DNA of 15,973 nucleotides from an uncultured Sterolibacteriaceae bacterium. Its GTDB lineage: Bacteria > Pseudomonadota > Gammaproteobacteria > Burkholderiales > Rhodocyclaceae. Positions 6,600 through 13,600 of this stretch are shown here, piece after piece. Each line of letters opens with the position of its first letter. Position 1 is the stretch's first letter. Location of the stretch: contig CALARK010000006.1 in assembly GCA_937888595.1 (NCBI GenBank), positions 1 to 15,973 on the forward strand, read 5' to 3'. Under the pieces are notes generated by a model that was not told the origin of the DNA, searched no databases, and saw only the letters and a list, made by a program, of their open reading frames with translations. Made by a program: the position numbers and the translations under genes.

Positions 6600-7528
6600 A
6601 GCACCGCTCCCCTGCCGGCGAAGTCGTGCTGCTCGCCGCCGCGATCACCGTGCCCTGGCTGCTGCAGGCGGCCGGCGAGGACTACTACATCGGCTTCGCC
6701 ACGCGCATGGCGATCTTCGCGCTGGCGGCGACCAGCCTCAATTTCATCGTCGGCTACGGCGGCATGGTGGCCTTCGGCCATGCCGCCTTCTTCGGCCTCG
6801 GCGGCTACGTCGTCGCCCTGCTGATGGAGGCCGGCATCGCCTCGGCCTGGCTGTCCTGGCCGGCGGCGATCGCCGTCGCGACGCTCAGCGCCCTGGCGAT
6901 CGGCGCGCTGTCGCTGCGCACGCGCGGCGTGTACTTCATCATGATCACACTGGCCTTCGCGCAGATGATCTACTACACGGTCGTGTCCGCCGCCTTCGCC
7001 GGCGGCGAGGACGGCCTGCCACTGATGCAGCGCTCGACGCTGGCGCCGTTCGACCTGGCCGACGACGCGACGCTCTACTGGATCGCGCTGGCGCTGCTGG
7101 CCGCCAGCCTGTTCGCGCTGCAGCGCCTCGCCGGCTCGCGCTACGGCCGGGCGCTGGCCGGCCTGCGCCAGAACGAGACGCGCATGGAAGCGCTGGGCTA
7201 CCCGGTGCTGCGCCTCAAGCTGGTCTGCTTCGTCATCGGCGCGGCGGTCGCCGGCCTCGCCGGTGCGCTGCTGGCGAACCAGAACGGCATGGCCAGCCCG
7301 ACGCAGCTGTACTGGACGCAATCGGGCATGCTGCTGGTGATGGTGATCCTCGGCGGCGTCGGCCATCGCTACGGCGGCGTGCTCGGCGCCCTCGCGCTGC
7401 TCGGCCTCGAGGAAGCGCTCGGCCGCGTCACGGAGCACAGCCACCTGTACGTCGGCCTCGCGCTGCTCGCCGTCGTGCTGTTCGCACCCCGCGGACTTGC
7501 CGGCCTGTGGAAGGGAACGGCGCGATGA
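6596..7528 (+). CDS. livM: Branched-chain amino acid-type ABC transporter permease LivM
   Basis: The protein has 310 residues and many membrane helices. The LivM hallmark LNFIVGYGGMVAFGHAAFFG lies at about 43-62. The segment GRALAGLRQNETRMEALGYP (about 183-202) is the conserved cytoplasmic loop that docks on LivG/LivF. ILGGVGHRYGGVLGAL follows near the C-terminus. It lacks the extra N-terminal region seen in enterobacterial LivM (about 425 residues), as is usual in many proteobacteria. The ATG overlaps the livH stop, and the livG ATG overlaps its own stop, so the four transporter genes are translationally coupled. The partner permease is LivH, in the inner membrane. Confidence 0.95.
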   Translation: MKHRSPAGEVVLLAAAITVPWLLQAAGEDYYIGFATRMAIFALAATSLNFIVGYGGMVAFGHAAFFGLGGYVVALLMEAGIASAWLSWPAAIAVATLSALAIGALSLRTRGVYFIMITLAFAQMIYYTVVSAAFAGGEDGLPLMQRSTLAPFDLADDATLYWIALALLAASLFALQRLAGSRYGRALAGLRQNETRMEALGYPVLRLKLVCFVIGAAVAGLAGALLANQNGMASPTQLYWTQSGMLLVMVILGGVGHRYGGVLGALALLGLEEALGRVTEHSHLYVGLALLAVVLFAPRGLAGLWKGTAR

Positions 7529-8283
7529 ACCCGCTGCTGGAAGTCGCCGGCCTGAAGCGCCACTTCGGCGGCCTGTGGGCGACCAACGGCGTCGACCTGA
7601 CGGTCGAGGCCGGCGAGATCCATGCGCTGATCGGGCCCAACGGCGCCGGCAAGACGACGCTGGTGCACCTGATCTCGGGCGGGCTGCTGCCGGACGAAGG
7701 TCGCCTGCGCTTCGCCGGCACGGACATCGCCCGCCGCTCGATGCACGAGCGCGTGGCGCTCGGCATCACGCGTTCCTACCAGATCACGCAGGTATTCCCG
7801 CAGCTGCCGCTGCTCGAGAACGTGCGCCTGGCGGTCCAGGCACGCCAGCATGATTTCGGCTCGAGCTTCCGCTTCTTCCGTCCCGCCAGCGCCGACTTTT
7901 CCTTGATCGAGGAGGCGGAGGAGTGGCTCGGCCGCGTGGGCCTCGCCGAGCAGGCCCACGTCCATGCCTGCGATCTCTCGCACGGCGAGCAGCGCGCGCT
8001 CGAGCTCGCGATGGCGCTCGCGACGCGACCGCGCCTGCTGCTGCTCGACGAGCCGCTGGCCGGCATGGGACCGGAGGAATCGGCGCACATGGCCGGGCTG
8101 ATCCAGTCGCTCAAGGGCGAGCAGACGGTGCTGCTGGTCGAGCACGACATGGACGTGGTGTTCCGCCTCGCCGACCGCGTCTCGGTGCTGGTCGCCGGCC
8201 GCATCGTCGCCAGCGGCACGCCGGACGCCGTGCGCGCCGACCCGGAAGTCCGCCGCGCCTATCTCGGGGACGAAGTGCAATGA
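7525..8283 (+). CDS. livG: ABC transporter ATP-binding protein LivG
   Basis: The ATPase has 252 residues. Walker A is GPNGAGKT (37-44), the signature is LSHGEQ (151-156), Walker B is LLLLDEP (171-177) and the switch His207 lies in VEHDMDVV. The region between Walker A and the signature contains ITRSYQITQVFPQL, with the LivG-type aromatic and Gln pattern (Q-loop). The C-terminus EVRRAYLGDE is typical of LivG. The ATG at 7525 overlaps the livM stop and has AAGGGA upstream; an in-frame ATG at 7507 would add six residues overlapping livM and is less likely. It powers import with LivF on the cytoplasmic face of LivHM. Confidence 0.95.
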   Translation: MNPLLEVAGLKRHFGGLWATNGVDLTVEAGEIHALIGPNGAGKTTLVHLISGGLLPDEGRLRFAGTDIARRSMHERVALGITRSYQITQVFPQLPLLENVRLAVQARQHDFGSSFRFFRPASADFSLIEEAEEWLGRVGLAEQAHVHACDLSHGEQRALELAMALATRPRLLLLDEPLAGMGPEESAHMAGLIQSLKGEQTVLLVEHDMDVVFRLADRVSVLVAGRIVASGTPDAVRADPEVRRAYLGDEVQ

Positions 8284-8999
8284 CGGCCCTGCTCGAGCTC
8301 GATGCCCTGCAGGCCGCCTATGGCGAGAGCCAGGTGCTGTTCGACATCGGACTGAGCATGCGCCCGGGCGAGGTCGCCACCCTGCTCGGCCGCAACGGCA
8401 TGGGCAAGACCACGACGGTGCGGGCGATCTGCGGCCTGATGCCGCCGCAGGCGATGCGCGCCGGCCGCATCCGCTTCGACGGCGCCGACATCGCCGGCCA
8501 GCGGCCGGACCGCATCGCCCGCCGCGGCATCGCCCTGGTGCCGGAAGGCCGCCAGGTCTTCCCGAACCTGACGGTGAAGGAGCATCTCGTCGCCTTCGCC
8601 GCCAACCGTGCAGGCCACGCCGATCCGTGGACGCCCGACAAGGTGTTCGCCTTCTTCCCGCAGCTGGCGGAGCGGCGGCACCATCTCGGCAACCAGTTGT
8701 CCGGCGGCGAGCAGCAGATGCTCGCCATCGGCCGGGCATTGACGACCAACCCGCGCCTGCTGATCCTCGACGAGGCGACCGAGGGACTCGCACCGCTGAT
8801 CCGCGAGGAAATCTGGCGCTGCCTCGCCGCCTTGCGGGCCGCGGGGCAGACGACGCTCGTCATCGACAAGTACGTCGAGCGCCTGATCGCGCTCGCCGAC
8901 CATCACACGATCATCGAGAAGGGCCGCGTCGTCTGGCGCGGGACTTCCGCCGCGCTGGATGCCGACCATGGCGTCTGGCACCGCTACCTGGGCGTCTGA
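8280..8999 (+). CDS. livF: ABC transporter ATP-binding protein LivF
   Basis: The ATPase has 239 residues. Walker A GRNGMGKTT is at 37-45, VPEGRQVFPNLTV (about 87-99) is a strong LivF marker, the signature LSGGEQ is at 140-145 and Walker B RLLILDEATEGLAP starts at 159. At the switch position, where LivF proteins usually read VEQN, this one reads VIDKYVERL, placing Lys197 where Gln or His is expected. The rest is intact. The start overlaps the livG stop (ATGA). The stop is one base before the ATG of the sensor kinase, so transport and sensing genes are probably in one transcript. The odd switch may mark a subfamily rather than a defect. Confidence 0.94.
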   Translation: MTALLELDALQAAYGESQVLFDIGLSMRPGEVATLLGRNGMGKTTTVRAICGLMPPQAMRAGRIRFDGADIAGQRPDRIARRGIALVPEGRQVFPNLTVKEHLVAFAANRAGHADPWTPDKVFAFFPQLAERRHHLGNQLSGGEQQMLAIGRALTTNPRLLILDEATEGLAPLIREEIWRCLAALRAAGQTTLVIDKYVERLIALADHHTIIEKGRVVWRGTSAALDADHGVWHRYLGV

Positions 9000-9000
9000 A

Positions 9001-11007
9001 ATGCCGCACGCCGTCCCGCCAGCGCCGACTTCCCCGCCGTCTGCCAAGCGCGTCCCGGGCGTCCAGGGTTCGGCGGCCAACCTGCTCTGGTGGCTGCCGC
9101 GCCTCGCCTTCATGCTGTTCGTCGCCGCGGTGATCGCCCTGCTCTGGTATCTCGACCGCTCGGAGCAGGAGGAACAGCGCGCCACGCTGATCAGCGACAT
9201 GCTGTGGCTGGAGCAGAACCTGCACTTCCTGTTCGCCCACAACGAGGAGTTGATGGGGCGCTTCGACCCGGAACGCATCGGGCGCCCGGAGATTTTCGAA
9301 GCTCATGCCCGCGCGCTGATCGACAACAACTCGGGGCTGCAGCAGATCCTCTGGCTCGACCGGGACGGTTCGCTGCGCCAGGCCCTGCCGCCGGTCGCCG
9401 CTGCGGCAGGGCGCAGCGATGCCGGCCCGGAGGCCGCCCCCTCCAGCGCGATCAGCCGGCTCGCCGATTCGCTCGGCCGCGCGGTGTACAGCGCCGCCTA
9501 TCCGGTGGTGCAGGGCGACTGGCAGTTCGAAGTGCATGTGCCGGTGTATCGCCGCGGCACGCTCGCCGGCACCGTCGTTGGCATTTACTCGATCCGCAAC
9601 CTGCTCGAGGATTCGGTGCCGTGGTGGCTGGCCGAGCGATACCGCATCGGCCTCGTCGACCACGCCGGCCAGTCGCTGGGACAACGCTCCAAGATCGATG
9701 CGGTCGACCCGGACTCCGCCTACCAGATTCCCTTCGAGCCGCCGGGCCACGGCCTGATCCTGCGCGCCACGCCCTACCAGACGCCGACGCCGCTGGCCGG
9801 CCGGCTCATTTCGGCGGCGCTGGTGCTGCTGGCGATCCTCGTGCTGCTGAGCCTGTGGGCACTGCGCCGCGACGTGCAGCGCCGCCTCGCCACGGAAGCC
9901 GCGCTGAAGACCGAGGTCGCCTTCCGCAAGGCGATGGAGGACTCGGTGCAGACGGGCCTGCGGGCACGCAACCTCGACGGCCAGATCACCTACGTGAATC
10001 CCGCCTTCTGCCGCATGGTCGGCTGGCCGACCGCCGAGCTGGTCGGCCGGCTGCCGCCGATGCCCTACTGGGCGGAGGAGTACCTGGAGGAGACGCGCGA
10101 GATGCACGCGCGCGTGCTCGCCGGACAGGCGCCGAGCGAGGGCTTCGAGATCAAGTTCCGTCGCAAGAACGGCGAGATCTTCGACGCGCTGATCCACGAA
10201 GCGCCGCTGATCGACAGCGCCGGACACCATACCGGCTGGATGGGATCGGTGGTCGACATCACCGAACGCAAGCGCATCGGCGAACTCGCCCGCCAGCAGG
10301 AGGAGCGCCTGCAGGCCAGTGCCCGCCTGATCTCGATGGGCGAGATGGCCTCGAGCCTGGCCCACGAGCTGAACCAGCCGCTCGCGGCGATCTCCGGCTA
10401 CGCGACGGGATGCCGCAACCTGATCGCGGCGGGCAGTACCGACTGCCATGCGATCGACAGCGCGCTCGCCAAATGCCAGGAGCAGGCGCAACGCGCCGGC
10501 CGCATCATCCGCCGCATCTACGAATTCGCCCGCCGCCACGAACCGAAGTCGGAACCCTGCGACCTGCAGATCCTGCTGGCCGACCTCGTCGCGCTGGTTG
10601 AGGTCGATGCGCGCCGCCAGCAGGTGCGCATGGTGCGGGATTTCGCGCCCGGCCTGCCCGTCCTGCAGGCCGATCGCATCCTGCTCGGCCAGGCCATCCT
10701 CAACCTGATGCGCAACGGCATCGAATCGATGCGCCAGACGCCGGCGGAGGCGCGCACGCTGACGGTCAGCGCCCGCGTCGCCGATGGGCAGGTGCACATC
10801 GCCGTCGCCGACCGCGGCTGCGGGATATCCGCCGAGGAAGCCGGGCAGCTGTTCGAGCCTTTCTTCACGACCAAGAACGAAGGGCTCGGTGTCGGCCTCA
10901 ACATCTGCCGTTCCGTCGTCGAGGCCCACCGCGGCCGGCTCGGGTTCGCGGCCAATCCGGACGGCGGTAGTATCTTTCACGTCTCCCTGCCGATCACGCC
11001 GCCATGA
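9001..11007 (+). CDS. Membrane sensor histidine kinase, FixL/DctB-like, with periplasmic domain and PAS
   Basis: The protein has 668 residues. Helix 1 (about 33-51) and helix 2 (about 268-287) bound a periplasmic region of about 215 residues that could be a Cache-like sensor, judged only from the topology and length. A PAS/PAC domain follows (about 310-425), ending in GSVVDITERKRI. The HisKA motif MGEMASSLAHELNQPLAAIS holds His455. The ATPase domain shows NLMRNGIESM (Asn572), DRGCGIS (604-610) and FEPFFTTKNEGLGVGLNIC. The DHp and ATPase are of the NtrB/FixL/DctB type. ATG at 9001 is one base after the livF stop. A longer in-frame start inside livF was rejected for lack of a ribosome-binding site. 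The stop overlaps the FixJ-type gene (ATGA). It probably senses the imported compound or a relative; this is inference from context. Confidence 0.94.
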   Translation: MPHAVPPAPTSPPSAKRVPGVQGSAANLLWWLPRLAFMLFVAAVIALLWYLDRSEQEEQRATLISDMLWLEQNLHFLFAHNEELMGRFDPERIGRPEIFEAHARALIDNNSGLQQILWLDRDGSLRQALPPVAAAAGRSDAGPEAAPSSAISRLADSLGRAVYSAAYPVVQGDWQFEVHVPVYRRGTLAGTVVGIYSIRNLLEDSVPWWLAERYRIGLVDHAGQSLGQRSKIDAVDPDSAYQIPFEPPGHGLILRATPYQTPTPLAGRLISAALVLLAILVLLSLWALRRDVQRRLATEAALKTEVAFRKAMEDSVQTGLRARNLDGQITYVNPAFCRMVGWPTAELVGRLPPMPYWAEEYLEETREMHARVLAGQAPSEGFEIKFRRKNGEIFDALIHEAPLIDSAGHHTGWMGSVVDITERKRIGELARQQEERLQASARLISMGEMASSLAHELNQPLAAISGYATGCRNLIAAGSTDCHAIDSALAKCQEQAQRAGRIIRRIYEFARRHEPKSEPCDLQILLADLVALVEVDARRQQVRMVRDFAPGLPVLQADRILLGQAILNLMRNGIESMRQTPAEARTLTVSARVADGQVHIAVADRGCGISAEEAGQLFEPFFTTKNEGLGVGLNICRSVVEAHRGRLGFAANPDGGSIFHVSLPITPP

Positions 11008-11663
11008 GCACCGCCCCCGCCACCCACGCATGCGTCGCCTTCCTCGTCGACGACGACGATGCCATCCGCGACGCATTGGCCTGGCTGCTGCGTTCGCGCA
11101 GCATCCCGACGCGCGAGTGGTCTTCGGCCGAAGCCTTCCTCGCCGACTACGATGCGGCGATGAGCGGCTGCCTGATCCTCGACATCCGCATGACCGGCAT
11201 GACCGGCATCGAGCTGTTCGACCGGCTGCAGGGGCTGGGCTGCGCCATGCCGGCGATCTTCCTCACCGGCCACGGCGACGTGCCGCTGGCCGTCAGGGCC
11301 CTCAAGCAGGGCGCCTTCGACTTCATCGAGAAACCCTTCAACGACAACGAGCTCGCCGACCGCGTGATCGAGGCCCTGCAATTCGAGGAAAGTCGGCGCT
11401 GGCGGGACGGCGAGCGCGCCCTGGTCGAGGCGAAGATCGCCACCCTGACCGAGCGCGAACGCGAGGTGATGGCGGCCATCCTCGCCGGCAAGCTCAACAA
11501 GGTCATCGCCGACGAACTGCAGATCGCGATGCGCACCGTCGAGGTGCACCGTGCCCGCATCTTCGACAAGATGGGCGTGCGTTCGGCCGTCGAACTGGCT
11601 CAGCAGGTCTCCGTGCTGTCCGCGCCGCCATCCTTGCCGTCTGCGCCGACCGGCTCGAGATAA
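11004..11663 (+). CDS. FixJ-family response regulator
   Basis: The protein has 219 residues. The receiver (about 10-125) has an acidic cluster VDDDDA (16-19), acceptor Asp60 in CLILDIRMTGMTG, Thr88 in FLTGHGDV and Lys110 in FIEKPF, the classic FixJ/TodT pattern. The LuxR-type HTH (about 145-203) reads LTEREREVMAAILAGKLNK, then TVEVHRARIFDKMGVRS. It is cognate to the kinase just upstream (4-nt overlap). The last ~16 residues (VLSAPPSLPSAPTGSR) lie beyond the HTH and overlap the 3' end of tilS on the other strand. A likely role is transcriptional control of the liv operon or of catabolic genes elsewhere. No binding site was identified. Confidence 0.95.
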   Translation: MSTAPATHACVAFLVDDDDAIRDALAWLLRSRSIPTREWSSAEAFLADYDAAMSGCLILDIRMTGMTGIELFDRLQGLGCAMPAIFLTGHGDVPLAVRALKQGAFDFIEKPFNDNELADRVIEALQFEESRRWRDGERALVEAKIATLTEREREVMAAILAGKLNKVIADELQIAMRTVEVHRARIFDKMGVRSAVELAQQVSVLSAPPSLPSAPTGSR

Positions 11664-12613
11664 AGCCGGCCGCGCCGGCGCAGCAGACGCCAGTCACCGA
11701 GCACCAGCGCCGGATGGCGATCCGGGCCAGCGTTGCGCATCTGCCGCACGGCTTCGGTCAGGCGCGCCTCGCTCGGGATCATCACCTGCCGCTGCGCCAG
11801 CAGGTAGCGCAGGACATTGCGCGCCCGTGCCTCGTCCAGCCGGTCGAAACAGGCGGAGTCGACCGGAAAATCCTGCGTCCCGGCAAGATCCTCCCGCGCC
11901 AGCGCATCGAGCAGATCGAGCGCCTCGGCAAAGCGTGCCGCCGCGGCCGCCAGGTTCTTTGCGGCAGCGGGGAAGCGGCCGTGCAGTTCCGGCAGGATGC
12001 GGTGGCGCAGGAAGTTGCGCGTGTGCCGGATGTCGGCATTGCTTTCGTCCTCGACCCAGTCGAGGGCATGCGCCCGCGCATAGGCTTCGATATCCGCACG
12101 GCCGACCGGCAGCAGCGGGCGCAGCAAGCGGCCGTTGCATTCGCGCATCGCCGCGGCGCCGGCCAGGCCGGTGCCGCGCAGCAGATTGAACAGCAGCGTT
12201 TCGGCCTGGTCGTCGCGATGCTGGGCGAGCACGATCCAGTCCGCCGCGGTCGCGGCAAACGCCGCATGGCGTACCCGGCGGGCGGCACCCTCGAGGCCGT
12301 CGGCCGAGCCGTGCTCGACCGTGACGCACGCGCAGACGAAGGGAACGTCGAGCCGCGCGCACAGGTCGCGGCAGAAGGCCTCCCAGCGGCCGGCATGCGG
12401 GCTGAGGCCGTGATTCACGTGCAGGGCGGCAAGCGTGAAGACGGCCGGTGACGCGCGCCGGCAGGCGGCGAGCGCATGCAGCAGGGCGACGGAATCGATG
12501 CCGCCGGACAACCCGACGACGAGATGCCGCCCCGGCGCGACATGGCGCGCGATGCAGGCTGACAGCGCCTGCACCAGCGGGTCAGTGGGTGGCGACTTCC
12601 TTGAACTTGCCAT
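11600..12613 (-). CDS. tilS: tRNA(Ile)-lysidine synthase, short form
   Basis: TilS ligates lysine to C34 of the CAU-anticodon tRNA-Ile so that it reads AUA; it is normally essential. The 337-residue protein has the PP-loop SGGIDS (36-41), LAALHVNHGLS (61-71), AQHRDDQAETLLFNLLRGTG (130-149) and RNFLRHRILPEL (199-210), all N-terminal-domain hallmarks. The middle region runs to about 318 (GDWRLLRRRGRLYL). The usual C-terminal TilS domain is absent: E. coli TilS has about 430 residues, while the Aquifex enzyme is also short. The last ~20 residues are low-complexity and overlap the FixJ-type gene tail to tail by 64 bp. The ATG at 12613 lies inside the accA 3' end (32-bp overlap); a GTG 13 codons in is an alternative. 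The accA-tilS adjacency is seen in other proteobacteria. Confidence 0.93.
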   Translation of the reverse strand: MASSRKSPPTDPLVQALSACIARHVAPGRHLVVGLSGGIDSVALLHALAACRRASPAVFTLAALHVNHGLSPHAGRWEAFCRDLCARLDVPFVCACVTVEHGSADGLEGAARRVRHAAFAATAADWIVLAQHRDDQAETLLFNLLRGTGLAGAAAMRECNGRLLRPLLPVGRADIEAYARAHALDWVEDESNADIRHTRNFLRHRILPELHGRFPAAAKNLAAAAARFAEALDLLDALAREDLAGTQDFPVDSACFDRLDEARARNVLRYLLAQRQVMIPSEARLTEAVRQMRNAGPDRHPALVLGDWRLLRRRGRLYLEPVGADGKDGGADSTETC

Positions 12614-13550
12614 GGCTCATCAGGCGCTCGTAGCGCCGCTCGACGAGCTCTTCGGCAGATAGCCCCTGCAGGGTGCGCAGGGCGTCCTGCAGGGCCTTCT
12701 TCAGCGACTGGGCGGCCGTGCGGTAATCGCGATGCGCGCCGCCGGGCGGTTCGCTGACGACGCGATCGATCAGGCCCAGCGTCTTCAGCCGCGCCGCCGT
12801 GATGCCCATGGTCTCCGCCGCATCCGCCGCGCGTTCGGCGCTCTTCCAGAGGATCGAGGCGCACCCCTCCGGCGAGATCACCGAATAGGTCGAGTACTGC
12901 ATCATCAGCACGGCGTCGCCGGCCGCGATGGCCAGCGCGCCGCCGGAGCCGCCCTCGCCGATGATGGTGCAGATCAGCGGCACCTTCAGTTCGGCCATCT
13001 CGTACAGGTTGCGGCCGATCGCCTCGGACTGGCCGCGCTCTTCCGCGCCGATGCCCGGGTAGGCGCCGGGCGTATCGACGAAGCTGAACACCGGCATGCC
13101 GAAACGCTCGGCCAGCCGCATCAGGCGCAGGGCCTTGCGATAGCCTTCCGGACGGGGCATGCCGAAGTTGCGCTGGATCTTTTCCTTGGTGTCGCGGCCC
13201 TTCTGGTGGCCGATCACCACGCAGGACTGGCCGTTGAAGCGGGCCATGCCGCCGACGATCGCATGGTCGTCGGCGAAGGCGCGGTCGCCGTGGAGCTCGA
13301 CGAAGTCGGTGAAGATCAGCTCGAAATAGTCGAGCGAATAGGGACGCTGCGGGTGGCGTGCCACCTGCGCGATCTGCCACGGCGTCAGCTTGCCGTAGAG
13401 TTCCTTGACCAGCGTCGCGCTCTTGCTTTCCAGCCGGCCGATCTCGTCGGAGATATCGACGGCGGAATCGTCCTGCACGAAACGCAGCTGTTCGATCTTG
13501 GCTTCGAGTTCCGCGACCGGCTGCTCGAAATCGAGGAAAGTCGTCTTCAT
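12582..13550 (-). CDS. accA: Acetyl-CoA carboxylase carboxyltransferase subunit alpha
   Basis: The protein has 322 residues, full family length. It forms the alpha2-beta2 carboxyltransferase with AccD and moves the carboxyl group from biotin to acetyl-CoA, giving malonyl-CoA for fatty acid synthesis. Visible signatures are FLDFEQPVAELEAKI at the N-terminus, HPQRPYSLDY, VDTPGAYPGIGAEERGQSEA (158-177), IIGEGGSGGALAI (196-208) and YSVISPEGCASILWK. The C-terminus ends MSHGKFKEV, typical for the family. The ATG at 13550 has no Shine-Dalgarno but lies 9 nt after TAGAAT on the same strand, so translation may be nearly leaderless. It probably forms an operon with tilS. Confidence 0.98.
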   Translation of the reverse strand: MKTTFLDFEQPVAELEAKIEQLRFVQDDSAVDISDEIGRLESKSATLVKELYGKLTPWQIAQVARHPQRPYSLDYFELIFTDFVELHGDRAFADDHAIVGGMARFNGQSCVVIGHQKGRDTKEKIQRNFGMPRPEGYRKALRLMRLAERFGMPVFSFVDTPGAYPGIGAEERGQSEAIGRNLYEMAELKVPLICTIIGEGGSGGALAIAAGDAVLMMQYSTYSVISPEGCASILWKSAERAADAAETMGITAARLKTLGLIDRVVSEPPGGAHRDYRTAAQSLKKALQDALRTLQGLSAEELVERRYERLMSHGKFKEVATH

Positions 13551-13559
13551 GGGCGGCGG

Positions 13560-13594
13560 ATTCTACCGGAGAGCGAAGCGGAAGCTTCTAAAAT
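13560..13594. promoter_or_regulatory. Candidate divergent -10 elements between accA and the haem-kinase gene
   Basis: The 50-bp gap between the divergent starts holds TAGAAT on the minus strand (13565-13560), 9 nt before the accA ATG, and TAAAAT on the plus strand (13589-13594), 6 nt before the kinase ATG. Both would place transcription starts within a few bases of the start codons. No good -35 hexamer is visible for either, and no Shine-Dalgarno lies at normal spacing. This is a prediction from two short hexamers. Confidence 0.4.
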
Positions 13595-13600
13595 GTCGGC

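Noticed and set aside
9930..10260. PAS domain of the FixL-like kinase as a haem oxygen sensor
   Set aside because: I could not find the FixL-type haem-coordinating His in its usual context; the PAS is of the general ligand or signal-relay kind.
8911..11076. A 721-codon minus-strand open frame opposite the FixL-like kinase
   Set aside because: The sense frame has complete HisKA and ATPase motifs; the antisense frame has no recognisable domain and is Arg/Gly/Gln-rich, a GC shadow.
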